From Flavobacteriales bacterium (GTDB taxonomy: Bacteria > Bacteroidota > Bacteroidia > Flavobacteriales_D > Crocinitomicaceae), in contig JABXHO010000062.1 of assembly GCA_013373595.1 (NCBI GenBank), positions 16,754 to 80,753 on the forward strand: a stretch of 64,000 bases of DNA, written 5' to 3'. The notes below the pieces were generated by a model. It did no database searches and was not told the origin of the DNA. It saw only the letters and a program-made list of their open reading frames with translations. Of the stretch, positions 54,428-64,000 are shown in pieces (within the stretch, counting starts at the first letter, position 1; the number at the start of each line of letters is the position of its first letter). The position numbers and the translations under genes are program-made.

Positions 54428-55444
54428 TTACCCAAGTTGGGTCGCCGTTTTACCGCGCATAACGCCCATTGTCATGATCCCAAACAAGATCGTTGCAAAT
54501 ACTAAGTGAGATGTTTGCACCAACCCAGGCATATCTGCATAGGCCAACAACACACCAGAAATCAATTCGAGCGCAAGTACAATATACAATGCGCGCACGG
54601 AAAGCAACTTTTCACCACGTTCATTTTTCCACGCCATTACAGAAAGCAAGATCAAGACCAACCACGAAAAGCTTCTGTGAATGTAGAAAGGCATTCCCAA
54701 CTGTTCTGCCCAATCTTCTCTCCCGTAGCCCATCTTGGTCAATACATCAATCGATTCTCGCACCTGCGTTCCCAAAAACATTTGATAAATCGTAATTCCA
54801 AAACAAATCCACAAAAGGTAAAGCGTCCACTTTGGAAGTTTCAGATACCCTTTCATCACAGGGCTGATTTGTCGGATAAGGTAGAGTTGCAATGCGATAA
54901 TGACCAAAGCCAAGAACATGTGAACAGTGATTGTCCACGGAACCAAATTTGTCGCGACCACTATTGATCCAAACCACGCCTGAACTCCCATGAGTACAAG
55001 GTTGATGCCTGCTATGAGCAATAATTTACGCTTCCTATACTTCACAAGCATCCACAAAAAGGCAATCAGCATGGCATTTCCCGCTAGAAATCCGAACAAG
55101 CGATTTACGTATTCCGTCCACGTTTTTCGTGCGTTGAAATCTTCTTCTTTCAATACATCAGGGTCGTTCTGTAACTTCTCAGCCGTGCTTTCCATCCCCA
55201 ACGAACGAAGAAATCCAGAAAATTTATCAACCTTTTTTTTCCTTCCTTCTGAATAATTTTCCTTGTAATCTGCCGGTAATTCATCTGGACTTGTTGGAGG
55301 AATCCATTGACCGAAGCATTTTGGCCAATCTGGACATCCCATTCCACTTCCCGTAATTCGAACAAAGCTTCCCGCGACAACCACTAAATAAATGAGCACG
55401 AGCGCTATCCAATTAAATCGAACGAAAGCCTTTGAAAAATTCAT
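54428..55444 (-). CDS. ctaA: Heme A synthase (COX15/CtaA family)
   Basis: 338 aa, eight transmembrane segments. The first helix is followed by the family motif GSFVRITGSGMGCPDWPKCFGQW; conserved haem-binding histidines include the one in TVHMFLAL and in FYIHRSFSW and QTSHLVFA. The enzyme oxidises the C8 methyl of heme O to give heme A for cytochrome c oxidase. A 60-residue soluble insert near residues 50-110 (ADYKENYSEGRKKK) is common in Bacteroidota members. The divergent epimerase gene starts 40 bp away. Confidence 0.93.
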   Translation of the reverse strand: MNFSKAFVRFNWIALVLIYLVVVAGSFVRITGSGMGCPDWPKCFGQWIPPTSPDELPADYKENYSEGRKKKVDKFSGFLRSLGMESTAEKLQNDPDVLKEEDFNARKTWTEYVNRLFGFLAGNAMLIAFLWMLVKYRKRKLLLIAGINLVLMGVQAWFGSIVVATNLVPWTITVHMFLALVIIALQLYLIRQISPVMKGYLKLPKWTLYLLWICFGITIYQMFLGTQVRESIDVLTKMGYGREDWAEQLGMPFYIHRSFSWLVLILLSVMAWKNERGEKLLSVRALYIVLALELISGVLLAYADMPGLVQTSHLVFATILFGIMTMGVMRGKTATQLG

Positions 55445-55483
55445 ACTACAAATTTAATCATTCGTACCTTAGCAGGTAGTAAA

Positions 55484-56293
55484 ATGAATGATTTGTCAAC
55501 AACAATAATAGGATGTGGATGGCTTGGAAGAGCATTTGGTGAAGCGCTCGTCCAACAAGGGGAAAAAGTGTACGGTTCTGTTCGAAGTGAAGAAGGCTTT
55601 GAACAATTGAGTCAAGTCGGTATCCATCCCTTTCAATTGGACTTAAACGAAGCTGTTTCCATTCCGAAAGAGATAGCCGAGCAAACGAAAAATCTTGTCA
55701 TCACCTTACCTCCACTGCACCGTGATGAGCCCATGCGCTACCACTCCAAATTGGTTGCCCTACTCGAACAATTTGCGGACAACATTTCTGTCATTTTTAC
55801 CAGTTCAACAGGAATTTACCCAGATGAAGAAGGTGAATACGACGAATCTTACTCCTTCTCAACTGATCAGGATTCCTCGATTCTGAACGTTGCCGAGAAT
55901 GCGATTCGAGAAAATTCTAGTGCGCACATTATCTTTCGTTTAGGAGGATTAATTGGTCCAAATCGTCATCCAATTCGATACCTTCAAGGTAGAAACGAAG
56001 TGAAAAATCCATTGGGATTAATCAACTTTGTACACCAAGGAGATTGTGTTCGCGCCATGCTCTTAGCACTTGAAACTAAAGAGATCGCGGAAACATTTAA
56101 TCTCGTTTTTCCAGACCGTCCTACGCGAAAAGATTACTATTTTTCAGCAGCAAAGCATTACCAACTGGAACCGCCCACCTTCTCCAACGAATCACCAAGT
56201 AAACGGATCATTTCTTCAGAAAAAATCAGACAACAATTTGATTTTGAGTTCAAATATCCCATCCACAACTTTCCTGAACTCCAATTCAATTAG
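55484..56293 (+). CDS. NAD(P)-dependent epimerase/dehydratase-like protein
   Basis: 269 aa with an extended SDR Rossmann fold. The nucleotide-binding motif is IGCGWLGRAFG at residues 9-19, an atypical form of GxxGxxG. TSSTGIYPD at about 106 is the active-site Ser/Thr strand, and the usual YxxxK is not evident. It is the YeeZ-like group, whose members often lack the catalytic Tyr. LIGPNRHPIRYLQGR and FVHQGDCVRAML are typical of that family. Function unknown; likely NADP-linked. Confidence 0.8.
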   Translation: MNDLSTTIIGCGWLGRAFGEALVQQGEKVYGSVRSEEGFEQLSQVGIHPFQLDLNEAVSIPKEIAEQTKNLVITLPPLHRDEPMRYHSKLVALLEQFADNISVIFTSSTGIYPDEEGEYDESYSFSTDQDSSILNVAENAIRENSSAHIIFRLGGLIGPNRHPIRYLQGRNEVKNPLGLINFVHQGDCVRAMLLALETKEIAETFNLVFPDRPTRKDYYFSAAKHYQLEPPTFSNESPSKRIISSEKIRQQFDFEFKYPIHNFPELQFN

Positions 56294-56371
56294 CTTTGCT
56301 TTTCAAGAGTCCAAAGAAATTCTTTCATTTTTGGAATAACTTTTGCTTAATTCTTTCGTCTAGCAAATAGG

Positions 56372-59056
56372 ATGACGAAGTTACTACTAGTAATATCACT
56401 GATTTTGAGCGCTTTCTTCTCGCAGGCGTCGCATATTGTAGGTGGTGATATTTACTACGATTACCTTGGGAACGACATGTATCGTTTTTACATCTCGATC
56501 TACCGTGACTGTAACTCAACAGGAGCTGCGTTCGACAATCCTCTTCCTTTGGCTGTGTACAACAACGGAGCACTCATCCAGAACATTAACATTCCCTTTC
56601 CAGGAGATCAAAACGTTCCTGTGGTTTTCAACAACCCGTGTGTGACTCCTCCGAATAACATTTGTACAGAAAACGCCATTTACGTCACCGATATATTTCT
56701 TCCTCCAGCTGTTGGAGGATACACGATTTCTTACCAACGTTGTTGTCGTGGTCCGAACATTACGAACATCACAAACCCTGATGATACGGGGTTCACCTTA
56801 ACCTGTGTTGTTCCTGGAGTAAACACGAATGCATGGGTAAATAGCAGTCCGCGTTTTACGAATTACCCACCGCAGTTACTCTGTAATAACGAAGATTTAA
56901 TTTTCGATCACAGTGCTACGGACCCTGATGGAGATCAATTGGTTTATTCCTTGGTAACGCCAAACGCAGGAGCTGGAAGCTTTAATCCAGCACCGAACCC
57001 TGCTCCACCGCCCCCATATTCTCCCGTCAACTGGGTTGCTGGACACAGTGCGGCAACTCCACTTGGACCAGGATCAACTATCAACATCGACCCTGCAACA
57101 GGTTTGCTTACGGCCTCTCCAAATTTAATCGGACTGTACGTAGTTGGAATTCGCGTGGAAGAAATTCGAAATGGTGTCGTAATTAATGCGACTACGCGTG
57201 ATTTTCTGTTCCGAGTGTTCAACTGCAACTTACAACTTGAAAGCATTCTGCCTACGCAAGAACAACTTCCGACCTTTATTGATTACTGTCAAGGACTTAC
57301 CGTTGATTTCGTGAATGATTCGTACGGAGGAACAAACTATGAGTGGGATTTCGGTGTTCCAGGAATCACAACAGATGTGAGCACGGCATTTGAACCTTCA
57401 TACACGTATCCTGGCCCAGGAACATATCAAGCCATGTTGGTGGTAAACCCAGGGTGGCCATGTACAGATACTGCTTACATGGACATTATTGTGAACAATC
57501 CTATTACCGTTTCCTATACGGTTTCCGATGACACATTATGTATCAATGGAAATAGTTTTGACTTTGTAGCTGCGAGTACCGCCCCTGCTGGAGCAAATTA
57601 CACGTGGGATTTTGGTCCTAACGCAACAAGTCCAACCACCACTGGAAACGTTGTGAATGGCGTTAACTTTAATACAACGGGACACATTCCTGTTACGGTT
57701 GAGGTTGAAAGCAATTCGTGCGTGGCGGACTACACCGACTCTATCTTCATCTTTCCAGAGCCAACAGCAGCTATTATTTTGCCTGCGGAAGTGGAATGCG
57801 GAGGGTTAACCGTTGATTTTGGGAATGGATCGACGAACTCAAACGCTTACGATTGGGATTTTGGCGTACCTGGAACAACCACAGACGTGAGTACTGACTT
57901 TGAACCGACGTTCACTTTTCCTGCAGCAGGAACATACACTGTGACTCTCGTTTCGAGTTCCAGCCCAATATGTACTTCAACGGCAACAGAAACGATCACT
58001 TTGAATGAGCCGCTGACAGTGGCATTTACGTCACAAGATTCCATGTGTATTACTGGAAATAGTTTTGATTTTGACGGTACCGTTAGTGGTCCTCCTGGCT
58101 CTGTGTTCACATGGAACTTCGGACCGGATGCTAGCATTCAAACGTCCAATGATATTGATGTAAATGGAGTAAGCTTCAATAAAACAGGTCCTATTCAGGT
58201 GACACTTACAGGTACGTTTGAGAACTGCGAAGAATCGGTGACACAAGAAATCTACTTGTACAGAGAGCCAACGATCAACTTTGGTATTGCTCCAGGATCA
58301 CAATGTGCTCCTTTCAATGCGCAATTCATCAACCTTTCTGATGCCGAGACGCCCGCTTCGTACACGTGGGATTTCGGAGATGGCACAACATCCAATTTGG
58401 AAAACCCGACACATTTGTACACCACACCTGGAAACTATCCTGTGACACTAACCATGGAAACAGTTTCAGGCTGTGTGGCAACGCTTAACTTGCTGCAAGC
58501 CGATTTAGTGAATGTGCGTCCATCACCTGAAGCAGGATTCTCGCTTACACCAGATTACACCGATATCTGTAACTCAACTATTCAGTTTATTGATGAATCT
58601 GCGGGAGCAACAGAATGGTTCTACATCTTTGATGACAGCACATCGAACAGTAGTGGCGTTCCTTCTCCCATTTACACGTATCTCAATGACGGAGGACATC
58701 ACCCTGTACAAATCGTAACGAATGAATTTGGTTGCAAGGACACAGCTCGAAATTACCTATTCATTGAGCCATTTACCTTGTACGCACCGAATGCATTTAC
58801 ACCAGACGGAGATCAATTCAACAATACATTCTTACCCATTGCCTATTTACCTGTTGTGGAGTGGAAGATGGAAATATTCAACCGTTGGGGTGAGCGCGTG
58901 TACACAACAACTGACTTGTACGAAGCTTGGGATGGAACTGCACCGAATGGACAGATGTCACCCGATGGCATTTACACATGGAAGGTAACTTACGTTAGCT
59001 GCGAACCTCTGAGTCAGGAGAAAATTCAAACTGGACATGTTTCCTTGCTGCGCTAA
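56372..59056 (+). CDS. PKD-domain surface protein with gliding-type (T9SS type B) C terminus
   Basis: 894 aa with signal peptide MTKLLLVISLILSAFFSQASH. The mature part begins with a domain holding HIVGGDIYYDYLGNDMYRF, typical of Bacteroidota SprB-like proteins. Several PKD domains follow (YEWDFG, YDWDFG, YTWDFGDGTTSN), then the gliding-motility-associated C-terminal domain (LYAPNAFTPDGDQFNNTF, then WGERVYTT and DGIYTWKV). That end is the type B T9SS signal, which tethers such proteins at the cell surface by the PorP/SprF route. It is probably an adhesin or matrix protein. Its end converges on the DUF5686 gene. Confidence 0.9.
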   Translation: MTKLLLVISLILSAFFSQASHIVGGDIYYDYLGNDMYRFYISIYRDCNSTGAAFDNPLPLAVYNNGALIQNINIPFPGDQNVPVVFNNPCVTPPNNICTENAIYVTDIFLPPAVGGYTISYQRCCRGPNITNITNPDDTGFTLTCVVPGVNTNAWVNSSPRFTNYPPQLLCNNEDLIFDHSATDPDGDQLVYSLVTPNAGAGSFNPAPNPAPPPPYSPVNWVAGHSAATPLGPGSTINIDPATGLLTASPNLIGLYVVGIRVEEIRNGVVINATTRDFLFRVFNCNLQLESILPTQEQLPTFIDYCQGLTVDFVNDSYGGTNYEWDFGVPGITTDVSTAFEPSYTYPGPGTYQAMLVVNPGWPCTDTAYMDIIVNNPITVSYTVSDDTLCINGNSFDFVAASTAPAGANYTWDFGPNATSPTTTGNVVNGVNFNTTGHIPVTVEVESNSCVADYTDSIFIFPEPTAAIILPAEVECGGLTVDFGNGSTNSNAYDWDFGVPGTTTDVSTDFEPTFTFPAAGTYTVTLVSSSSPICTSTATETITLNEPLTVAFTSQDSMCITGNSFDFDGTVSGPPGSVFTWNFGPDASIQTSNDIDVNGVSFNKTGPIQVTLTGTFENCEESVTQEIYLYREPTINFGIAPGSQCAPFNAQFINLSDAETPASYTWDFGDGTTSNLENPTHLYTTPGNYPVTLTMETVSGCVATLNLLQADLVNVRPSPEAGFSLTPDYTDICNSTIQFIDESAGATEWFYIFDDSTSNSSGVPSPIYTYLNDGGHHPVQIVTNEFGCKDTARNYLFIEPFTLYAPNAFTPDGDQFNNTFLPIAYLPVVEWKMEIFNRWGERVYTTTDLYEAWDGTAPNGQMSPDGIYTWKVTYVSCEPLSQEKIQTGHVSLLR

Positions 59057-59132
59057 TGCAACGCATTTCAAAACGGAAAGACTTTATTTTAGATTTACGC
59101 GAAGGAATCTCGAAGAATCATTCGAATAGAAA

Positions 59133-61523
59133 TCACTCCAAGGTAAAGGACACTACCAACTTCGGCACTAAGTTTTGTTTCCAGTCTGGATCGGCATAAT
59201 ATCCATAACGGTAGAATACTCCCAAACCGATTGACGTGAAATTATTCGTTAGCATTCCATCAAAAATGAATCCTGCTTCGTAAAACCCTTTATCCATGGT
59301 TTCGAATGTCCATTGATGCGCTTCTCGATTGGCAAAGTTTCCAAATCCGATCGCATGATGTAATCCAAATTTCGGTTGATTCCACTTCGCTTTCGTTTTG
59401 ATCGATCGGAATGTGAACCGCAGGAATAAGTTTGCTTGCTCCGTTGTAAAAAAGCTTCCGAACGGCATTGTTTCGAAGGTATTTGGCACAGAAACATTCC
59501 AGAATTGATTGGTTCCATTTCCATTGTGTGCAAAGGTCAACGGGACATCTCCAATAACCTTCATGGCTGCCAATTTCCATTGTAATTTACCCAGTGTTCC
59601 GATGTTCGCTGTATGATTGATTTCTGCATTCAAGCGCAAATAATCCAATTCACTCTCCGCCACTCCTTTCCATCCACGTGCAGCCTTGAATCTGATCTGA
59701 GGATATTTTTTTCCCAAGGAAACTTTTTGTGTTCCAATCAACATGGATTTCTCCAAAATGTTCCACGTAAACTCGACACCTGACTCAAAAACATCCAGTT
59801 CGTTCGCTTCGAGTTGTGTGTATTCGTAACCCTGAGTGAACCAAATTCGCTGGTAATTCCCAAACATCTTCAATTCAATGTTCGCTTTTATGTCCCACGA
59901 AAAAGCGAGTTCTCCTAATCGCTGACGATCCATTTGGGAGATAAAAAACTGTCGATACAAATCATTTGAAATAAGTGAGTAGTTATCGTGGTACACCGTC
60001 CCCCCTCTTTCTATTAAATCTTGCTGGTAACGAAGATCAAAACGAATCCCTTTTCTTCGATTTATATGAAAGGTGGCATTTCCTCCATACTTCCATTCCT
60101 TGTCTCGTGTTCCCCAACCGAAATAACCGCCAATTTGTATATTCTTCATGAGGTTTTGCGATGTTTCAAGGCCTAACCCAAGTCGATATCCTTCATAATT
60201 TCGGAATGTCACGAGACGCTGAAGGTCCAAATTGATCATTTTACCTACTGGAATTTTCCCCTCTGAGAGCACTTTTAGCACGCCAATAAATCGATCAAAA
60301 TTATTCGCTTCTCCAATGCTATCAATCACGCGGTAGGTTTCCTTTTCCTTGTCCGTAATCGTATATTTCCGATACTTCTCCCACTCCTCATCTTCGAGTT
60401 CGCCAGCATTTTCTGCTGTTTCCACAACAATGTTATCATTAAACCCTTTCTTATCGATCTCAGGGTTGATTTTGACCTCATCAATATACGAACTACCACG
60501 TCCAATTAAATATGCCGATTTCAGATTTGGATCTAACTCCAGCGATCGGAAATCAATCTCGGTTGTCAACTTAGAAGGAAACCATTTTTGTCCATCTACG
60601 AACGCATACTCTTGAACGATTCTCATGGAATTCCCTGTTGAATCGCCATAGGGTTCAGCGATCACTTTCTCTATCGCGTAGCCATTCGTGTTAATGTACA
60701 AATGTCCCGTCATCCCATTGAATACTTTTCCGAGCCGCGGTCGATAAAAGATGGTGAAGGTCGTGTCTTGATTGACGATGGTTGTATCTTCCAAAATGAA
60801 TAGATAGCGGTTGATTCCACCACGCGCAATGGGGTTTACATATTGATTCCCGAATAAATTGAATTGGTTCTCGTAAAAATGAAACGACTGCAAGCTCTTT
60901 GCAAAAGTAGAAAACAAAGGATCAGAAATCCCGGATACCTTGTACGCTAGAATCTCTTCTTTGTCACGGTAAGGAGGAATAAAACTTCGTTTTGATATGC
61001 TTTCCATCAAGAAAATATGCTGATCTTCAGAAAAATCGCGCATATCAATCAAGTTGGAGTCTGTGGTTTCTTCAGGAATTTCCGCTATTGCCTCAGGATT
61101 AATATCAATTTTGAACTTGCTGTAGCTTCTGTAGGTGAATGCATCGTTTTTAACTGGGTGGTTTATTTTTCGTCGATCAATCACCTTGCGCATGATGCGA
61201 TGAGCAGGGTTTTCACCAGCTACCACAACCACTTCTTCTACGTCTTGCTCTCCATATTTCATGTGCAATACGTTCCCTTTTACCTCCGACAATACATAGG
61301 TGGTATCGAGATACTGTGTGTAATTCAACTCCACTGAAGTCACCCCATCACTTAGTGAGAAATAACCATCCAAATCACTCAAAAAAGGTGTTCCAACATT
61401 TGGGGTTACTTTCACAAAAGGAATCGGTTCATTGGTTCCTTCTTCCTGTATTTGAAATGTTTGTTGCGCTAAAGTACAGAAGGCACTAACAACTGAAAGG
61501 AATAGAAGTATCGTTTTGTTCAT
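59133..61523 (-). CDS. DUF5686 outer-membrane protein with CnaB-like plug domain
   Basis: I start at MNKTILLFLSVVSAFCTLAQ (61,523), a signal peptide; an earlier in-frame Met adds a polar lead. 796 aa. Residues 20-100 are a carboxypeptidase-regulatory-like domain. A DUF5686 region follows (AHRIMRKVIDRRKINHP), then a C-terminal beta barrel of amphipathic strands ending in LVPKLVVSFTLE, a typical outer-membrane terminus with aromatic or hydrophobic alternation. Function of DUF5686 is not known; the CnaB-barrel order resembles SusC-like proteins but without the TonB plug. Confidence 0.85.
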   Translation of the reverse strand: MNKTILLFLSVVSAFCTLAQQTFQIQEEGTNEPIPFVKVTPNVGTPFLSDLDGYFSLSDGVTSVELNYTQYLDTTYVLSEVKGNVLHMKYGEQDVEEVVVVAGENPAHRIMRKVIDRRKINHPVKNDAFTYRSYSKFKIDINPEAIAEIPEETTDSNLIDMRDFSEDQHIFLMESISKRSFIPPYRDKEEILAYKVSGISDPLFSTFAKSLQSFHFYENQFNLFGNQYVNPIARGGINRYLFILEDTTIVNQDTTFTIFYRPRLGKVFNGMTGHLYINTNGYAIEKVIAEPYGDSTGNSMRIVQEYAFVDGQKWFPSKLTTEIDFRSLELDPNLKSAYLIGRGSSYIDEVKINPEIDKKGFNDNIVVETAENAGELEDEEWEKYRKYTITDKEKETYRVIDSIGEANNFDRFIGVLKVLSEGKIPVGKMINLDLQRLVTFRNYEGYRLGLGLETSQNLMKNIQIGGYFGWGTRDKEWKYGGNATFHINRRKGIRFDLRYQQDLIERGGTVYHDNYSLISNDLYRQFFISQMDRQRLGELAFSWDIKANIELKMFGNYQRIWFTQGYEYTQLEANELDVFESGVEFTWNILEKSMLIGTQKVSLGKKYPQIRFKAARGWKGVAESELDYLRLNAEINHTANIGTLGKLQWKLAAMKVIGDVPLTFAHNGNGTNQFWNVSVPNTFETMPFGSFFTTEQANLFLRFTFRSIKTKAKWNQPKFGLHHAIGFGNFANREAHQWTFETMDKGFYEAGFIFDGMLTNNFTSIGLGVFYRYGYYADPDWKQNLVPKLVVSFTLE

Positions 61524-61631
61524 GGTTACAAAGCTAATCGAACTGTTTGATTTTTTTGATCTTTCCAATTAAGACTGAAGAAGAAACGGAAAGTTGCATC
61601 GACAAATTGCATTTGCTCGGTTTTTTCGTAC

Positions 61632-61663
61632 GTTGCTGATCGCGCGATTTCTCCGTACTTTTG
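61632..61663 (+). promoter_or_regulatory. Promoter for the radical SAM gene
   Basis: GTTG (61,632) and the perfect TAnnTTTG box TACTTTTG (61,656-61,663) with a 20-bp spacer match the Bacteroidota pattern. The coding start at 61,707 lies about 40 bp downstream. Confidence 0.45.
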
Positions 61664-61706
61664 GTGTATCGGACGAACAGCAGATCATATCAATATTTTA
61701 CGGCAT

Positions 61707-62687
61707 TTGACATTTCCTAGGATTTGGCAAAGCGTTGTATTGAAGTCGAGTTATTGGTTTTCACGTTTGCGGAAGAAGTCATTTCATAAGGGAATGCCGA
61801 TTAGTTTGAGCATTGAACCCACTACGGCCTGTAATTTAGGATGTCCTGAATGTCCAAGCGGATTGAAACAGTTCACCCGTCCGACAGGAAAACTGAATCT
61901 TGATTTACATGAGAAGATGTTGGATCAAGTGAAAAAATCAGTCTTCTACATTAACTATTATTTCCAGGGAGAACCATTTTTGCACCCGCAGTTTTTGGAC
62001 TTAATTCGAAGTGCGAAGCAACGAAAAATCTATACGGCTACTTCAACGAATGCGCACTTCATCAACTCGGAAAAAGCAAAAGAAATTGTTGCTTCAGGCT
62101 TGGATCGGTTAATTATTTCCATCGATGGACTTACGCAGGAAACTTACGAGAATTATCGCGTTCATGGAAAACTGGACAAAGTGATTGAAGGAACTAAACA
62201 CCTTGTAGCAGCGAAGCAGGAAGCGCAGTCGAAAACACCTCATTTGATTTTTCAGTTTTTGGCTGTAAAACCGAACGAACATGAAATCCCAGAGGTCTTT
62301 CGTTTAGGGAAAGAAATGGGTGTGGATGAAGTTCGGATTAAAACGGCTCAACTCTACGATTACAAACACGGAAATCCACTCATGCCCGAGAACGAAACGT
62401 ATGCACGCTACAAGAAGAATGTGGATGGAACATACTCCCTGAAATACAAAACAGGAAACCATTGTTGGCGTATGTGGTCTTCCTCTGTGCTAACGTGGGA
62501 TGGAAAAGTCGTTCCGTGTTGTTTCGACAAAGATGCACAGCACGTATTAGGTTCATTAGAAAACGCCACGTTCAAAGAAATTTGGGACAGCTCCGCCTAT
62601 CGCGGATTTCGAAATGCCGTACTGACATCACGAAATGAGATTGACATCTGTCAAAATTGCTCTGAAGGCGCCAAAGTCTGGGCGTGA
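61707..62687 (+). CDS. Radical SAM protein with SPASM domain
   Basis: 326 aa. The [4Fe-4S] SAM motif is CNLGCPEC with Cys42, Cys46 and Cys49, in the variant form CxxxCxxC. The TIM-barrel core follows (ISIDGLTQETYENYR). The SPASM region has Cys in NHCWRMWSS, GKVVPCCFD and DICQNC, so it holds extra iron-sulfur clusters. This kind of enzyme modifies peptides or small molecules, but the substrate cannot be read; no RiPP precursor gene is next to it. The start is uncertain: a TTG at 61,707 opens the frame, and an ATG at 61,794 would cut the SAM domain close to its N-terminal strand. The TTG fits the promoter better. Confidence 0.88.
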   Translation: MTFPRIWQSVVLKSSYWFSRLRKKSFHKGMPISLSIEPTTACNLGCPECPSGLKQFTRPTGKLNLDLHEKMLDQVKKSVFYINYYFQGEPFLHPQFLDLIRSAKQRKIYTATSTNAHFINSEKAKEIVASGLDRLIISIDGLTQETYENYRVHGKLDKVIEGTKHLVAAKQEAQSKTPHLIFQFLAVKPNEHEIPEVFRLGKEMGVDEVRIKTAQLYDYKHGNPLMPENETYARYKKNVDGTYSLKYKTGNHCWRMWSSSVLTWDGKVVPCCFDKDAQHVLGSLENATFKEIWDSSAYRGFRNAVLTSRNEIDICQNCSEGAKVWA

Positions 62688-62717
62688 CTTCAACGGACTC
62701 CGTCACCAAAATGTCGA

Positions 62718-63503
62718 TTAAAACGGCAAAGTCAATCCTAAATCGAAGGCAATTATGTTTCTGAATAGGTACTCGCGAATTTCGCCTGCCACATCTCGAT
62801 TAAATTCATACGATGTAAACCCAAAATCAAGCGTGTATCGAATTCCGTAGTTCAGCATTAATGATTTCCCGATGGGCGTTCGCGTTTTCAGACCGTACAT
62901 CAATTGTGCAAATCTTACAGAACCCTCCATGTTATTATCCTTGAATAACGCATCTTGATCTGCGGAAGCACCATTCGGACCACCTGAAATAGTTCCGTTA
63001 CTGTATTCAACCAAGTAGTTTTTCTTAGCGATAGAATTAATGGTAAATCCGACACCTATTTGGTGCACCAGTCCATTTGGAAGGAGTCCATTTCGACCAC
63101 TTATTTCAATTCTTGGAAGAATCAGAATCGAATTTGTTATCAAGCTTTCATGATTCTCGATGTAGTTGTAACCATCCATTTCACTTCCATAGAGTACTCT
63201 ATCAGACAACCTGAAACGATCGAAGCCAAGTTCAAGAGCTAATCCTACATTCGATTCTATTGCACGCCCAATGCTCACTCTTGCTCCCGTATTGAACCAT
63301 TCAGTATAAGGAGATAATGAATTCCCAGAAGGTCGTAATACGGCTCCCCGGTTAAGGTTAGTCAACCCATAAATCAACGAAACATACGAGCTAGAAGATA
63401 GATCAATGAAGTTCTTTTTTCCGTAATATCCGTAGTTATCTTGTGCGCTTACTGTAATAGAGAGCACGGTAAAACTGATCAATAATATAAACGTGTTTTT
63501 CAT
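62718..63503 (-). CDS. Outer-membrane beta-barrel-like protein
   Basis: 261 aa with a signal peptide (MKNTFILLISFTVLSITVSAQ). The mature part alternates hydrophobic and polar residues in about ten strands with Gly and aromatic residues, and ends in IIAFDLGLTLPF, a C-terminal Phe typical of outer-membrane barrels. It resembles the small porin-like or OmpW/OprF-like barrels of Bacteroidota. It lies 9 bp downstream of the partial gene at the window edge on the same strand, so they are probably co-transcribed. Confidence 0.75.
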   Translation of the reverse strand: MKNTFILLISFTVLSITVSAQDNYGYYGKKNFIDLSSSSYVSLIYGLTNLNRGAVLRPSGNSLSPYTEWFNTGARVSIGRAIESNVGLALELGFDRFRLSDRVLYGSEMDGYNYIENHESLITNSILILPRIEISGRNGLLPNGLVHQIGVGFTINSIAKKNYLVEYSNGTISGGPNGASADQDALFKDNNMEGSVRFAQLMYGLKTRTPIGKSLMLNYGIRYTLDFGFTSYEFNRDVAGEIREYLFRNIIAFDLGLTLPF

Positions 63504-63512
63504 GCTCTCGAA

Positions 63513-64000
63513 TTAATGTGTTGAACTTAAGTGTTTGAACAAACTATACATTCTGTTCCCGATATTATGTTTCGTCAAACGCTCGTTGAAATGAAAGATA
63601 TTCCCCGCTTTGAATTCACCTGAATCCAAGTCCATCAATAAAACAGTCAACCTGGTTTGATTCCCCGACATCAATTTGATTGGAATGTACAGTGTGAGGG
63701 TAAACGGAAGTGTTGGATAAATAAGCGCTGACAGCAAAACGCCATAAAGATTAATGTCTGGCTCAAAGGTATGGTCTACCACCGTGAACATCACATTTGA
63801 GGTTCCGTTGTAATCGGCAATCTTTTTCAACTCTAGGTAATCAATAGGAAAAGGCGTCACATCATCCTCTTCCACAAGCTGATTGAGGAATCCAATTAGC
63901 GTAGAGCGCGCATTGTATGATTCAGTCGTTAAATTTCGCTTATCAATACTATGCGTCATTGTTCCTGCCTGATCTGCCGCTTCAACAATGGCATCAGCAA
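63513..64000 (-). CDS. Hypothetical protein, probably truncated by the window edge
   Basis: The frame is open past the first Met at 63,959 to the window edge (ADAIVEAADQAGT precedes it), so the true start may be outside. The visible part has at least 148 aa, with one hydrophobic stretch near the middle (GVLLSALIYPTLPF). The C-terminal half contains strand-rich segments (LTVLLMDLDSGEF). No family recognised. Confidence 0.6.
   Translation of the reverse strand, partial: ADAIVEAADQAGTMTHSIDKRNLTTESYNARSTLIGFLNQLVEEDDVTPFPIDYLELKKIADYNGTSNVMFTVVDHTFEPDINLYGVLLSALIYPTLPFTLTLYIPIKLMSGNQTRLTVLLMDLDSGEFKAGNIFHFNERLTKHNIGNRMYSLFKHLSSTH

Overview
The window comes from a Bacteroidota chromosome, most like the marine or freshwater Flavobacteriales (Crocinitomicaceae/Fluviicola type). 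The signs are AT-rich DNA, weak or absent Shine-Dalgarno sites, promoter boxes of the TTTG / TAnnTTTG kind, proteins with type IX secretion (T9SS) sorting domains, a gliding-motility-type C-terminal domain, a DUF5686 outer-membrane protein and a Bacteroidota-type tyrosine integrase. I assign no species.

Layout. (1) 1-13.8 kb, + strand: a defence region. It holds a DISARM-like trio: a DUF1998 superfamily-2 helicase cut by the window edge, a SNF2-type helicase and a large Eco57I-type adenine methylase. A second tight trio follows: DUF262 protein, DUF3696-type ATPase, and a protein ending in an intact YoeB-type RNase toxin domain. (2) 13,979-52,891: an integrated island of about 38.9 kb bounded by a 47-bp direct repeat. 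The right copy is the 3' two-thirds of an intact tRNA with CAU anticodon. The left copy is the displaced tRNA 3' end, still attached to what looks like the tRNA's original terminator. The integrase gene lies next to the left copy. (3) 52.9-64 kb: apparent chromosome backbone (heme A synthase, TauE/SafE permease, epimerase, PKD/gliding-type surface protein, DUF5686 protein, radical SAM protein).

The island has three modules. 15.4-41.6 kb carries a secreted beta-helix T9SS protein, then three giant genes on the - strand (1935, 1973 and 2781 aa; the last is a subtilisin-like peptidase), a small secreted protein that matches the peptidase N-terminal prosegment in domain order, and a LuxR-type response regulator. 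41.7-45.2 kb is a plasticity module: RadC, several hypothetical proteins, two small helix-turn-helix proteins, and six GATC sites spaced exactly 10 bp apart. 45.2-52.6 kb is a five-gene, end-to-end - strand operon: DNA methyltransferase, HerA-like ATPase, NurA-like nuclease, HNH-ATPase fusion and a second HNH protein (Septu-like). No relaxase or conjugation genes were seen.

Best candidates for undescribed biology: the methylase-HerA-NurA-HNH/ATPase-HNH operon, the DUF262-DUF3696-YoeB-fusion trio, the giant-protein cassette with its secreted prosegment paralogue, and the helically phased GATC array. All functional statements are from reading the sequence; no database search was run.
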